From contig SACF01000010.1 in the NCBI GenBank assembly GCA_009928665.1, positions 1-64,000 of the forward strand: a stretch of DNA of 64,000 nucleotides, read 5' to 3'. The position numbers and the translations under genes are program-made. Positions 16,226-25,094 of the stretch are shown piece by piece; positions within the stretch are counted from its first letter, which is position 1; each line of letters opens with the position of its first letter. This DNA is from Alphaproteobacteria bacterium. Lineage in GTDB: Bacteria > Bacteroidota > Bacteroidia > Bacteroidales > FEN-979. Below the pieces are notes generated by a model that made no database searches, was not told where the DNA came from, and worked only from the letters and a program-made list of their open reading frames with translations.

Positions 16226-17461
16226 CTAATCCAATTTGATCTGTGACAGGTGAATTTTTTTGATATTGCTAACGGGGTACCATGTCGCCAGCAGCCCGAT
16301 GACCATGACCGTTATAAAAATCATGAGAAAGTCCCGGAACTGCATATAAACAGGATAGGCGTTCACGACAAAGCTGCTGTCGGCATCGCCTAATCTGACA
16401 AATCCGAACTTCATCTGCAGGTAACAGACAATGGCTCCAAGCGCCAGTCCGGAGATGGCGCCAATCATCGAAATCAGCATCCCTTCGGCTAAAAATATGC
16501 GTTTGATCACCTTTTGTGAAGCGCCCATACTTTGCAGAACTGCGATATCTTTTTTCTTGTCGAGGATCAGCATCGACAGCGTTCCGATCACGTTGAAAGT
16601 GGCAATGATGAGGATCAGGGTCAGGATCATGAAGATGTAATTTTTCTCGGAGATCATGATCTTGTAAAGGATCTCCTGTTGCTGGAACCTGTTTTTTACC
16701 CGGAATCCCGGGCCGGCCAGCGTTTCGATTTGTTTCTGAATCCGCGACTGATCTGCTTTTGCAACGGTTCCGATTTCGATGGCAGTCCGTTCACGATCGT
16801 ATTGAAACAGTGTTTTGGCAAAACGAAGCGGCACCAGCGCGTACTTCACGTCGAATTCCCACTGCACCTGGAAAAAGCCGGAAGGAAAGATCACCTCGGT
16901 ATTGAATGCCTGATCCATCGAAGCGGAAAACGAGGCATCGCGACGGGGAACATAAACGGAAATGGGGATCAGATAATCCTGGAGATTCGCGTTCAGGGTT
17001 CCCGCAACTCCGATCCCGAGAACCGTGAAGTTTTTATCCTCCTCCTGAAGCAGGAACTTCCCCTCCACGATCATGGTGTCGAGTCCGCTCATCTTTAAAA
17101 ACTCCTCACTGACCCCTTTGATGGTCACGATGCACTGTTCGTCCTGGTACTTCATCAGCGCGTTTTCTTCGATGACCTCGGCAAGATGGAGAACACCCGG
17201 AATCTTTCGGATCTCATTCAACAGCAACGTATCGGCCGGAAAGGTCTTGCCCCTGACGGGTGTGATCTGAAAACTCGGGTTGAAGGAGCTGAAAAGGGAT
17301 ACAACCAGGCGGTCAAACCCGTTAAAGACCGAGAGGACAATAATCAGGGCCATCGTACCGATAGCGACACCGATAACCGAGATGACGGAAATGATGTTGA
17401 TGATGTTGTGTGATTTCCGGGAAACCAGGTAACGACGGGCGATATAGAGGGAAAAGTTCAA
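16226..17461 (-). CDS. LolC/E-type ABC transporter permease (FtsX domain)
   Basis: Inner-membrane permease of the lipoprotein-releasing/MacB type. N-terminal FSLYIARRYLVSRKSHNIINIISVISVIGVAIGT is the characteristic start with TM1. A large periplasmic domain (about 50-265) follows, then three C-terminal TM helices, with the FtsX-type cytoplasmic loop LDKKKDIAVLQSMGAS between the first two. 411 aa is typical. The ATPase partner is not in the window. Adjacency to rbfA (one gene in between) is a Bacteroidota arrangement. It probably extracts or sorts lipoproteins. Confidence 0.88.
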   Translation of the reverse strand: MNFSLYIARRYLVSRKSHNIINIISVISVIGVAIGTMALIIVLSVFNGFDRLVVSLFSSFNPSFQITPVRGKTFPADTLLLNEIRKIPGVLHLAEVIEENALMKYQDEQCIVTIKGVSEEFLKMSGLDTMIVEGKFLLQEEDKNFTVLGIGVAGTLNANLQDYLIPISVYVPRRDASFSASMDQAFNTEVIFPSGFFQVQWEFDVKYALVPLRFAKTLFQYDRERTAIEIGTVAKADQSRIQKQIETLAGPGFRVKNRFQQQEILYKIMISEKNYIFMILTLILIIATFNVIGTLSMLILDKKKDIAVLQSMGASQKVIKRIFLAEGMLISMIGAISGLALGAIVCYLQMKFGFVRLGDADSSFVVNAYPVYMQFRDFLMIFITVMVIGLLATWYPVSNIKKIHLSQIKLD

Positions 17462-17586
17462 ATTAGCGAATAGCGATTAGGGATTAGCGAATAGGGATAG
17501 GGTTTTCCAATTCCGTTTTCCATTTTCCATTTTCAATTGTTCATTGTCAATTGTTAATTGTCAATTGTCAATTGTTGTCCGCTTGT
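17462..17586 (-). repeat. Modular intergenic repeat chain
   Basis: Read on the minus strand after the methyltransferase stop: GCGGACA, several ACAATTGACAAT copies, AAAATGG copies, then words TTCGCTAAT/CCCTAATCGC up to the permease start. The same modules in the same order follow the stop codons at 18649 and 48082 (minus strand), and the first modules follow the stop at 25094 (plus strand). Confidence 0.8.
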
Positions 17587-18465
17587 TCACTTCCATGCTT
17601 TAACAATCAGTCCGGTTCCCGTTTTATGCTGAATACGGGTATCGGCAAAATTGAGGATACAGGCAATAGGGAATACCAGCAGGTAATAGAATGGCAGGAT
17701 CAGGAAAAAGATTTTACTCAGATTCAGGAGTTGAATGGGATACTTCATCGTCCATTTCCAGGCAATCTGTCCGGGAATACCGTATGTATAGCGGGCTTCG
17801 GTTCTGGTGAAACCGGCCTTACGCAGCTTTTCCCGGATATCCATGATGTTGTATCCGTCGCGTACATGTTCGCCGATGAAAGAATCCTCTGTGTCGTGAT
17901 CGTGAACATCCGATCCGCCCTGGTCTGAAGGAGTGGATATAAGCAACATTCCTTCCTGCGTCAACGAATCGTAAAAATTCCGGAAGACCACTTCATCCTC
18001 CTCAATATGTTCCATCACGTCGACCGATAAAATGAGGTCAAAATGGTCGATTTTTACAAAACGGGTCAGATCACCTATCTCAAACAAAACATTTCTACGG
18101 TTCCTCCGGGTGAAAAAATTATTACAATCGGCTACCTGCTCCTCCTTTACATCAACCGCATCGATGAACCAGTGCGGGTTTAGTCCCGAAAGAAACCAGG
18201 TATATTGCCCGAATCCGGATCCGGCATCCAGAATGTAACGTGCCGGCAACTTTGATGCGACGGGATCGGTAGATTCCTGAACCCGGGCAGGTGATTGTCC
18301 GTCGTCTCTTTTACGGAGTGTGGGTTCAGCCCAGCTCAGAATCTCTTTCCGAACGTGCCACGACCGAAGTAAAAGCAAATCAAGCAGCTTGTAAAACAGG
18401 ATCCGCAACCACGGGGTTTTGTTGAAAACCCCTCCCAGACTCTTTTTTATCGGATCGTAGTGCAT
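17587..18465 (-). CDS. Class I SAM-dependent methyltransferase
   Basis: 292 aa. The SAM-binding Rossmann motif is ARYILDAGSGFGQYTWFLS (motif I), with DAVDVKEEQV (acidic residue binding ribose) and LILSVDVMEHIEEDEVVF (post-I/motif II-III). A C-terminal hydrophobic region (FFLILPFYYLLVFPIACIL) suggests membrane association, as in methyltransferases acting on lipids or polyprenyl-linked substrates. The substrate is unknown. It lies between rbfA and the LolE-type permease, separated from both by repeat spacers. Confidence 0.82.
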   Translation of the reverse strand: MHYDPIKKSLGGVFNKTPWLRILFYKLLDLLLLRSWHVRKEILSWAEPTLRKRDDGQSPARVQESTDPVASKLPARYILDAGSGFGQYTWFLSGLNPHWFIDAVDVKEEQVADCNNFFTRRNRRNVLFEIGDLTRFVKIDHFDLILSVDVMEHIEEDEVVFRNFYDSLTQEGMLLISTPSDQGGSDVHDHDTEDSFIGEHVRDGYNIMDIREKLRKAGFTRTEARYTYGIPGQIAWKWTMKYPIQLLNLSKIFFLILPFYYLLVFPIACILNFADTRIQHKTGTGLIVKAWK

Positions 18466-18648
18466 TGTGAAAATTTAGAAGAAGGCATTGGGCGTTAGGC
18501 GTTGGAAATTGGAGAAACAAAGTTCAAAGAAGGGATTAGATATTAGCGATTAGCGAATAGGTAAAGGGTCTTTCATTTTTCATTTTTCATTTTTCATTTT
18601 TCATTTTTCGTTTTCCATTTTCCATTGTCAATTGTCCATTCTTATCCG
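18466..18648 (-). repeat. Modular intergenic repeat chain
   Basis: On the minus strand after the rbfA stop: TAGCGGATAAGAATGG, ACAATTGACAATGG, AAAATGG, five tandem AAAAATG words, then TTCGCTAATCGCTAAT and finally GCCTAACGCCCAATGCC. Same module order as at 17462-17586. Confidence 0.8.
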
Positions 18649-18990
18649 CTAGTCCTTATTCAGCAGGTGTTCAATATTGTCAATGTAATCGAGTGAATCA
18701 TCCAGGTAAAACTGAAGTTCCGGAATGATGCGGAGTTGGTTGTGTACCTGCCGGGCCAACAAATGGCGAATCTCCCTGGCATGATGCCGTATCTTCTCCA
18801 GAAGTCCATCCTTGTTTTTGGTGATGAACAGGCTTAGATGTACCTTGGCAATCGCCAAATCCTTGGTGACTTGCACTTTGGTGACGGTGATCAGGGCTCC
18901 GTCGAAAAGGTTCCGGCTTTCCTGCTGAAAAATCACGCCAAGATCTTTTTGAATGAGCCTTGAAATTTTCTGTTGTCGTGTCGATTCCAT
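18649..18990 (-). CDS. rbfA: 30S ribosome-binding factor A
   Basis: 113 aa KH-like protein needed for late 30S assembly and 16S 5'-end maturation. N-terminal STRQQKISRLIQKDLGVIFQ, ALITVTKVQVTKDLAIAKVHLS, and the C-terminal RIIPELQFYLDDSLDYIDNIEHLL are clear RbfA signatures. Length is normal. A -7 box (TACCTTTG, minus) sits only 4 nt upstream of the ATG, so the message could be nearly leaderless if that box is used. Confidence 0.95.
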   Translation of the reverse strand: MESTRQQKISRLIQKDLGVIFQQESRNLFDGALITVTKVQVTKDLAIAKVHLSLFITKNKDGLLEKIRHHAREIRHLLARQVHNQLRIIPELQFYLDDSLDYIDNIEHLLNKD

Positions 18991-18994
18991 GTCG

Positions 18995-19002
18995 CAAAGG
19001 TA
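18995..19002 (-). promoter_or_regulatory. Putative -7 box upstream of rbfA (TACCTTTG)
   Basis: Exact consensus on the minus strand, 4 nt from the rbfA ATG; no clear -33. If genuine it implies a leaderless or very short leader. Confidence 0.35.
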
Positions 19003-19048
19003 ATAAAATTGAGGTTTACTTTGATCTTATCTGAATGATCTTAATCCC

Positions 19049-19056
19049 TATATTTG
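19049..19056 (+). promoter_or_regulatory. Putative -7 box of the ABC exporter gene (TATATTTG)
   Basis: Exact TAnnTTTG; TTTG at 19020-19023 is a possible -33 with slightly long spacing (25 nt). Leader to ATG 19152 about 90 nt. Confidence 0.45.
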
Positions 19057-19151
19057 CAGCCTTGAACAATTCGTGACGGTCCTTGCGTTACAAGACAGGG
19101 AATGGGAATCACGGATTGTTCGGCCGACCGATGAACCGGAATCATTTTTAG

Positions 19152-20972
19152 ATGAAAAATTTTTTCAAAATCCTTCGCTATGCCGGTCCTTACTGGGGAT
19201 ACGCGTTGCTGAATGTGGTCTTCAACATCCTGGCGGTAGTCTTCTCCCTGGCCTCCTTCGGGTTGTTCATCCCCGTGCTGCAGATGCTCTTTCACCAGAT
19301 GGAGATCCCGCAGTCGGCGCCGCCTTTACGCTTGGAGCTTGGGGCGCTGCGCGATAATTTTTATTACTTTAACGGTCAGATGCTCGAACGTTATGGTAAC
19401 GAGCGGATGCTGATCTACATTGGTCTTATCATCATCCTCCTCTTTTTTTTAAAAAATCTCTTCCGTTACCTTGCGATGTATTTTTTAGCGGTGGTAAGGA
19501 ACGGCGTGGTGAAAGATCTGCGCAACGGCCTCTACCATAAGGTGCTGATCCTTCCCCTCTCTTATTTTAACGAAAAGCGCAAAGGCGATATCATCGCCCG
19601 GATGACCAATGACGTCCAGGAGGTGGAATGGTCGATCATGAGCTCTCTGGAAATGGCATTTCGCGATCCGATCACCCTGATCACCTATCTGATCACGCTC
19701 TTCATCATCAGCCCCTCCTTGACCATCTTTGTGCTGGTACTGCTTCCGGTAAGCGGATATATCATCGGTAGGATCGGAAAAAGCCTGAAACGCACCTCCG
19801 ACAAGGGACAGCTTCGCATGGGGATCATCCTGTCGATGATCGAGGAGACCATCTCAGGATTGAGGATCATCAAGGCGTTCAACGCCATTGACTTTGCAGA
19901 TAAGCGGTTCCATAAAACCAATTCCGATTACAACCGGCTGATGATTCGCCTCTACCGGAAACGTGACCTGGCATCGCCACTGAGTGAATTTCTAGGCGCC
20001 TGCGTGGTGACCATTGTGTTATGGTACGGTGGAAAGCTCGTTTTTACTCCCGGAAGCTTCCTGGATGCCGCGGTATTCCTGTTTTATTTAGGCATTTTTT
20101 CACAACTGCTGCCACCGGCCAAAGCCGTTACTCAAGCTTTTTACAACATCCAGAAGGGTGCCGCTTCGGTCGACCGGATTCAGCATATCCTGCTTGAACC
20201 CGAAGTCATTGTGGAGAAGGCGGAAGCGCTGAGCACAAAGGAATTCAATACCGAGATCACTTACGACAATGTCAGTTTTGCCTATTCCGCCGAACCTGTG
20301 CTGAAGAATATCAGTCTGACCATTTCGAAAGGAAAGACCATTGCGCTGGTGGGCCCTTCAGGCGGCGGGAAATCCACGCTGGTTGACCTTCTTCCACGTT
20401 TTTATGATTGCTGCGACGGGGCCATCCTGATCGACGGAATCGATATCAGGGAGCTGGTAATAAATGACCTGAGAGGACTGATGGGTATTGTTTCGCAGGA
20501 GACAATCCTCTTCAATGATACCGTTTTCAACAATATTGCCTTCGGGATGGAACGTGTAAGCGAGGAGGAGGTCATCGCGGCGGCCAAAGTTGCCAACGCC
20601 CATGAGTTCATCGAACGGATGCCGCTCGGGTACTATACCAATATCGGTGATCGCGGTACCAAGCTTTCGGGCGGTCAGCGGCAGCGGCTCAGCATAGCCC
20701 GGGCAGTACTGAAAAATCCGCCGGTGCTCATTTTAGACGAAGCCACATCGGCCCTCGACACCGAATCGGAACGGTTGGTGCAGCAAGCCCTCGAAAACCT
20801 CATGCGCAACCGTACCTCCATTGTGATCGCGCACCGGCTTTCGACCATTCAGTTTGCCGACGAGATCATCGTTTTGCAGGGTGGCGAACTGGTAGAGCGG
20901 GGATCGCACAACGACCTTTTAGAACAAAATGGCGTTTATCGAAAATTATATGATTTACAGTCGTTTGTGTGA
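19152..20972 (+). CDS. MsbA-like ABC exporter (fused TM and ATPase)
   Basis: 606 aa half-transporter; a homodimer would export lipids, lipid A or drugs. N-terminal six-TM exporter domain (residues about 15-325), coupling helix region RKGDIIARMTNDVQEVE, then ATPase domain with Walker A GPSGGGKST, Q-loop SQETILFNDTV, signature LSGGQRQR, Walker B PVLILDEATSALD and H-loop IVIAHRLST. It starts at ATG 19152; length and motifs are complete. Its stop overlaps a GTG codon of the next frame by 3 nt, so the DUF1295 gene is probably co-transcribed. Confidence 0.92.
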   Translation: MKNFFKILRYAGPYWGYALLNVVFNILAVVFSLASFGLFIPVLQMLFHQMEIPQSAPPLRLELGALRDNFYYFNGQMLERYGNERMLIYIGLIIILLFFLKNLFRYLAMYFLAVVRNGVVKDLRNGLYHKVLILPLSYFNEKRKGDIIARMTNDVQEVEWSIMSSLEMAFRDPITLITYLITLFIISPSLTIFVLVLLPVSGYIIGRIGKSLKRTSDKGQLRMGIILSMIEETISGLRIIKAFNAIDFADKRFHKTNSDYNRLMIRLYRKRDLASPLSEFLGACVVTIVLWYGGKLVFTPGSFLDAAVFLFYLGIFSQLLPPAKAVTQAFYNIQKGAASVDRIQHILLEPEVIVEKAEALSTKEFNTEITYDNVSFAYSAEPVLKNISLTISKGKTIALVGPSGGGKSTLVDLLPRFYDCCDGAILIDGIDIRELVINDLRGLMGIVSQETILFNDTVFNNIAFGMERVSEEEVIAAAKVANAHEFIERMPLGYYTNIGDRGTKLSGGQRQRLSIARAVLKNPPVLILDEATSALDTESERLVQQALENLMRNRTSIVIAHRLSTIQFADEIIVLQGGELVERGSHNDLLEQNGVYRKLYDLQSFV

Positions 20973-21016
20973 TCAGAAACAATCCCGGTACGGATCCGGA
21001 AAAAAACACAATACCA

Positions 21017-22012
21017 ATGAATGAAAAAACAAAAGGCAGGTTGATCCTGCTGATCGTTTATCTGATCGCGTTTGTCCTGGGTTTCTGGGTGAGCACGGTC
21101 AGCAGCTATTCCATCCTGTTCAAATCGGCTGTTGCCGTGGGTGTTACGGTTCTGATCATTTTCCTCGGAAGTGTCGATTTTAACAATTCAAGTGTTTTCG
21201 ATCCCTATTGGAGTGTAGCGCCCCCGCTGATGGCGCTTTATTATGCCGCTGTTTTTATTTCAGGACAATTACCGGCGCCGGGACAAACGGGTATCGATGC
21301 CGGGTACTGGACGCTCGAACCGGTCATGCCGCCAACGCCAGTCCGTGATGGCTGTTGGATTTCTGGCGCCCTGCCGAATTCCATCCGGTTCCTGATCCTG
21401 TTCATCCTGGTCATGATATACAGCATCCGGCTTACACGAAATTTTTTACGGGGATGGAAAGGCCTTGGTCATGAAGACTGGCGTTACGCCGGGTTCAGGA
21501 AAACGTCGGGGAAAGCTTACTGGCTGGTTAGCCTGTTCGGGATTCACCTCTTTCCGGCGCTGATGGTCTTCGGGGGCACCCTTTCAATCTGGGTGGTCGC
21601 TACCGAGGGCGGACACCCGTTGAACTGGATCGATGCGCCGGCTATACTGGTAACGGCAGGAGCCATACTTCTTGAGGCGGCGTCGGACCGGCAAATGCGG
21701 AAATTTTTAGTGCAGTCGGGCGGAGAGGGAAAAACCATGAACAGTGGACTGTGGGCCTGTTCACGTCACCCGAATTATCTTGGAGAGATCCTGTTCTGGT
21801 GGGGACTCTATCTCTTTGCACTGGCCGCCAATCCCGGATTTTGGAAGGTGATCATCGGACCGGTGGCCATCACCCTGATGTTCCTCTTCGCCAGCATCCC
21901 CATGATCGAAAAACGCATGAAAGCCAGGCGGCCCGATTATGTCGATTACATGAAGAGGGTTCCGGTGCTTTTTCCGGTCAGATTTTGGAAAAGAATGCAT
22001 GGAATTTCCTAA
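21017..22012 (+). CDS. DUF1295-family membrane protein (steroid 5-alpha-reductase-like)
   Basis: About 331 aa from ATG 21017 (MNEKTKGR); a GTG at 20969, overlapping the ABC gene stop, would add 16 residues and cannot be excluded. About seven or eight hydrophobic segments. The C-terminal CSRHPNYLGEILFWWGLYLFAL is the NADPH-binding signature shared by DUF1295, 5-alpha-reductase and ICMT-like proteins. The WKGLGHEDWRYAGFRKTSGKAYW stretch is typical of DUF1295. Substrate unknown. The 3' end overlaps the convergent PBP4-like gene by 4 nt. Confidence 0.85.
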   Translation: MNEKTKGRLILLIVYLIAFVLGFWVSTVSSYSILFKSAVAVGVTVLIIFLGSVDFNNSSVFDPYWSVAPPLMALYYAAVFISGQLPAPGQTGIDAGYWTLEPVMPPTPVRDGCWISGALPNSIRFLILFILVMIYSIRLTRNFLRGWKGLGHEDWRYAGFRKTSGKAYWLVSLFGIHLFPALMVFGGTLSIWVVATEGGHPLNWIDAPAILVTAGAILLEAASDRQMRKFLVQSGGEGKTMNSGLWACSRHPNYLGEILFWWGLYLFALAANPGFWKVIIGPVAITLMFLFASIPMIEKRMKARRPDYVDYMKRVPVLFPVRFWKRMHGIS

Positions 22013-22857
22013 ATCTTCGCCATATCGATCAGCACCGATTCGAGTTTCTTTTTCACGATGCGGGTGCGTCCCTCGTAATCGTTGACAATCAGCGAAAAGA
22101 TCAGTTTGCGGCCGGTAATGGTATTGCAGTAGCCTGCAAAGCTTTTGACATAATTGATCGTCCCGGTCTTGGCCCTGATCCTTCCTTCGGCAATACTGCC
22201 TTTCATGGCCCTGTGTAACGTGCCGGTCATACCGGCCAGCGGAAGCGATTCGTAGAACGTTTGAAAGTAAGGGGAAGCGCGCATTACGTAAAGGGCATCG
22301 ACGAGTTGTTTTGGCGAGATGGCGTTGTTGCGCGATAATCCGTTTCCGTCGTAAAAAAACATCCCCCGTGTATCGACCCCCTTGTCGCTCCAGAATTGCA
22401 GGATAGCCCTTGCGCCTGCTGCAGTGGTCGCCGATTTATAAACCTTACCGCCGATTTTCCGGAGCAACTTTGAGGAACGCCAGTTGACACTCATCTGGTT
22501 GGTGATCATGACCTCGGGGATAATGGCCCGGCCGAAAAATTCAAGCGCTGCACCGGTGACGAAAATTTTCAGGGTGGATGCCGGGATCATGGGGGTACGC
22601 GCGTGCGATTCGGCCACCACGACCGGATCTTTCGAAGTGATGTCGACCACGAGGTAGCCGATCGAAGCCTCCCGGAATTGCGGATCTTCCTGTAAAGAGG
22701 CCAGCGCCTGAATCAGCGAATCGTACGAGTGATCCGTATCCTGTATCTCTGAAACGGAACCGGGCACTTTAACAGGCTTTTTTTCCTGACTGTTCCTGCA
22801 TGCCGGAAAAACCATCAGGAAAAAAATAAACACCAAAAAAATTTTTCTGAGATCCAT
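22009..22857 (-). CDS. Compact PBP4-like D-alanyl-D-alanine carboxypeptidase lipoprotein (S13)
   Basis: Lipoprotein start MDLRKIFLVFIFFLMVFPAC at ATG 22857 (a TTG at 22878 would extend it). All three penicillin-binding motifs are present: SxxK in PASTLK (Ser94, Lys97), SxN in GLSRNN (Ser175, Asn177), KTG in AKTGT (Lys230). It is unusually short, about 282 aa. Only about 80 residues separate SxxK from SxN, where E. coli PBP4 has about 240, so the inserted accessory domains are missing. It also lacks most of the C-terminal part. It probably trims or cross-links peptidoglycan peptides in the periplasm, anchored as a lipoprotein. Confidence 0.85.
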   Translation of the reverse strand: MDLRKIFLVFIFFLMVFPACRNSQEKKPVKVPGSVSEIQDTDHSYDSLIQALASLQEDPQFREASIGYLVVDITSKDPVVVAESHARTPMIPASTLKIFVTGAALEFFGRAIIPEVMITNQMSVNWRSSKLLRKIGGKVYKSATTAAGARAILQFWSDKGVDTRGMFFYDGNGLSRNNAISPKQLVDALYVMRASPYFQTFYESLPLAGMTGTLHRAMKGSIAEGRIRAKTGTINYVKSFAGYCNTITGRKLIFSLIVNDYEGRTRIVKKKLESVLIDMAKI

Positions 22858-22981
22858 ACAGAACATACTCAAAGACAAATATCGATATTTTTAATATTTC
22901 CGGAGGTACAGATTTTGATTTTTATCCCCAAAGTTATTCACACCCCGAAATGTTAAATATACTTAAATCTATAGATGTAAA

Positions 22982-23012
22982 TTTGTTTAGATTTGTTTTC
23001 TTTATAGTTTTG
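22982..23012 (+). promoter_or_regulatory. Strong -33/-7 promoter of the acyl-CoA carboxylase genes
   Basis: TTTG at 22982-22985, 19-nt spacer, TAGTTTTG at 23005-23012: an excellent match to the Bacteroidota vegetative promoter, with a 29-nt gap to ATG 23042. Confidence 0.7.
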
Positions 23013-23041
23013 TTTTTAGAATCAGATTAATTAACAGCGTG

Positions 23042-24550
23042 ATGATAAAAAAGGTTCTTGTTGCAAACCGGGGAGAGATTGCAGTCAGGATTATGCGTTC
23101 GTGCCGGGAGTTAGGTTTGACAACTGTTGCAGTTTACTCTGAAGCCGACCGCAGGTCAATGCATGTGCGTTACGCAGATGAAGCTTATTATATCGGCCCT
23201 TCTCCCTCACGTGAAAGTTACCTGAATGCTGCTGCCATCCTGGATGCAGCCGTGAAATCAGGAGCTGATGCCATCCATCCCGGGTATGGGTTTCTTTCGG
23301 AAAACGCCTCGTTCTCCGATCGTTGCAAGGAACAGGGAATCATTTTTATCGGTCCCGGGGGGCATGCCATCCGCACCATGGGTGATAAAATAACGGCCCG
23401 CCAGACCATGATCAGCTCCGGAGTCCCGGTGGTACCGGGGACTTCCGAAAAAATAGACAGTGAAGAGAAAGCGCGGGTCGTCGTGGAAGAGATTGGTTTC
23501 CCGGTCATGATCAAGGCCTCAGCCGGTGGAGGAGGGAAAGGAATGCGGCTCGTCAAAAAACCGGAGGATCTGGAATCTTCGTTCAACATGGCCCGGTCGG
23601 AAGCCCTCAATGCCTTCGGCGACGATTCGGTATATATCGAAAAGTATATCGAGTCGCCACACCATATAGAATTCCAGATCCTTGCCGACCGGCATGGGAA
23701 TGTGGTTCATCTTTTTGAACGGGAATGCTCCATCCAGCGACGTCACCAGAAAGTTATCGAAGAAACTCCTTCACCACTCCTGAACGATGTCCTGCGAAGA
23801 GAGATGGGTGAAAAGGCTGTTGCCGCTGCCCGGGCCGTCGAATATGAAGGAGCCGGCACCATCGAATTCATCGTCAGTGATCAGCTTGAGTACTATTTTC
23901 TCGAAATGAACACCCGGTTACAGGTCGAGCATCCTATAACCGAACGCGTGGTGGGAGTCGACCTGGTCAAGGAACAGATCAACATTGCTAACGGAATGCC
24001 GCTGCCTTTCCGGCAGGTTGACCTGAGGCAGTATGGCCATGCCATTCAGTGCCGCATCTATGCGGAAGATCCCGACCAGAACTTTATGCCCAACCCGGGC
24101 GTCATCAAGCACATTACCGAACCGCTCGGATTGGGGGTCAGGTATGATGGTTATGTGTATGAAGGCTACGAGATACCCATTTATTACGACCCCATGATCT
24201 GTAAACTCATCACCTGGGGAAAAACCCGTTTCGAGTCGATCGCGCGGATGAAAAGAGCGTTGTACGAATATAAGATCACCGGGGTGAAAACGACCATCAA
24301 ATTCCTGGAACGGATTATGGATACCCCTGCGTTCCTCGAAGGCCGGTATAACACGCATTTCATTGAGGATAACAGGGAACGGCTTTTTGAATCGGGATTG
24401 TGCGGCGCCGAATGTGAAGATATGGCTATGATCACCGCTTTTATTGATTATCTCGACAAAATTGCAAAGATCCAGCCCCCAAAATATACCGAGGAGCTGG
24501 GCTCTAACTGGAAGGATTTCGGACGAAAACGCAGTATTTTAAGATTATAG
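23042..24550 (+). CDS. accC: Biotin carboxylase subunit of an acyl-CoA carboxylase
   Basis: ATP-grasp enzyme that carboxylates biotin with bicarbonate and ATP. I start at ATG 23042 (MIKKVLVANRGEIAVRIMRS); the GTG directly before it is unlikely. Motifs: HPGYGFLSENA, ATP-binding KASAGGGGKGMR, the RECSIQRRHQKVIEE stretch, and FLEMNTRLQVEHPITE (catalytic/metal). 502 aa is slightly longer than AccC (about 450), as in propionyl-CoA carboxylase alpha-type subunits of Bacteroidota. It is followed 7 nt later by the biotin carrier gene. Together with the carboxyltransferase at 25350 it forms a complete acyl-CoA, most likely propionyl-CoA, carboxylase. Confidence 0.93.
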   Translation: MIKKVLVANRGEIAVRIMRSCRELGLTTVAVYSEADRRSMHVRYADEAYYIGPSPSRESYLNAAAILDAAVKSGADAIHPGYGFLSENASFSDRCKEQGIIFIGPGGHAIRTMGDKITARQTMISSGVPVVPGTSEKIDSEEKARVVVEEIGFPVMIKASAGGGGKGMRLVKKPEDLESSFNMARSEALNAFGDDSVYIEKYIESPHHIEFQILADRHGNVVHLFERECSIQRRHQKVIEETPSPLLNDVLRREMGEKAVAAARAVEYEGAGTIEFIVSDQLEYYFLEMNTRLQVEHPITERVVGVDLVKEQINIANGMPLPFRQVDLRQYGHAIQCRIYAEDPDQNFMPNPGVIKHITEPLGLGVRYDGYVYEGYEIPIYYDPMICKLITWGKTRFESIARMKRALYEYKITGVKTTIKFLERIMDTPAFLEGRYNTHFIEDNRERLFESGLCGAECEDMAMITAFIDYLDKIAKIQPPKYTEELGSNWKDFGRKRSILRL

Positions 24551-24557
24551 TTTTACT

Positions 24558-25094
24558 ATGGCATACGAAGTAAGTATTGAAAACAGGACGGCGAAGATAG
24601 AACTTTTGAACAGGGTCGGAAGCAAGGCGCTGATCCGCATCGATGACCGGAAGTACGAACTCGACATTGTCGAAGTGGAACAGGGGGTTTACTCCATCAT
24701 CCACAACGGTCATTCTTACAATATCGAACTGATCGAAGGCGACCACAGTAAAAAATATATCGTCAACACCTTTGCCCGGACTTTCAACTGTGAGATCATC
24801 GATGCGGAAACCAAGTACATGAAAAGCAGGAACCAGGGAACGGATGTCGAAAGCGACAACAACATTCACGCACCCATGCCCGGAAAGGTTGTAAAGATTA
24901 CGGTGGAACCGGGAGCAAATGTTGTGGCCGGTCAACCCCTCATTATCATCGAGGCAATGAAGATGCAAAGTGAATTTAAATCGTCAGGCAATAAAACGGT
25001 ACTGGAAATTCTGGTCCGGGAAGGGGATACCGTAAATGCACACCAGTTGATGATCAGGCTGGGAGAAATTAGCGAACCAGCGGAAAACAATTGA
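24558..25094 (+). CDS. Biotin carboxyl carrier protein of acyl-CoA carboxylase
   Basis: 178 aa with a C-terminal biotinyl domain: NIHAPMPGKVVKITVEPGANV and the biotinylation motif EAMKMQSE (Lys135). The N-terminal 95 residues form a separate domain rich in beta strands (IENRTAKIELL, IRIDDRKYELDIVEVE, YSIIHNGHSYNIELIEG), the pattern seen in BT-like domains of Bacteroidota and propionyl-CoA carboxylases, which tether carrier to partner subunits. It carries carboxybiotin between the biotin carboxylase and carboxyltransferase. Confidence 0.92.
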   Translation: MAYEVSIENRTAKIELLNRVGSKALIRIDDRKYELDIVEVEQGVYSIIHNGHSYNIELIEGDHSKKYIVNTFARTFNCEIIDAETKYMKSRNQGTDVESDNNIHAPMPGKVVKITVEPGANVVAGQPLIIIEAMKMQSEFKSSGNKTVLEILVREGDTVNAHQLMIRLGEISEPAENN

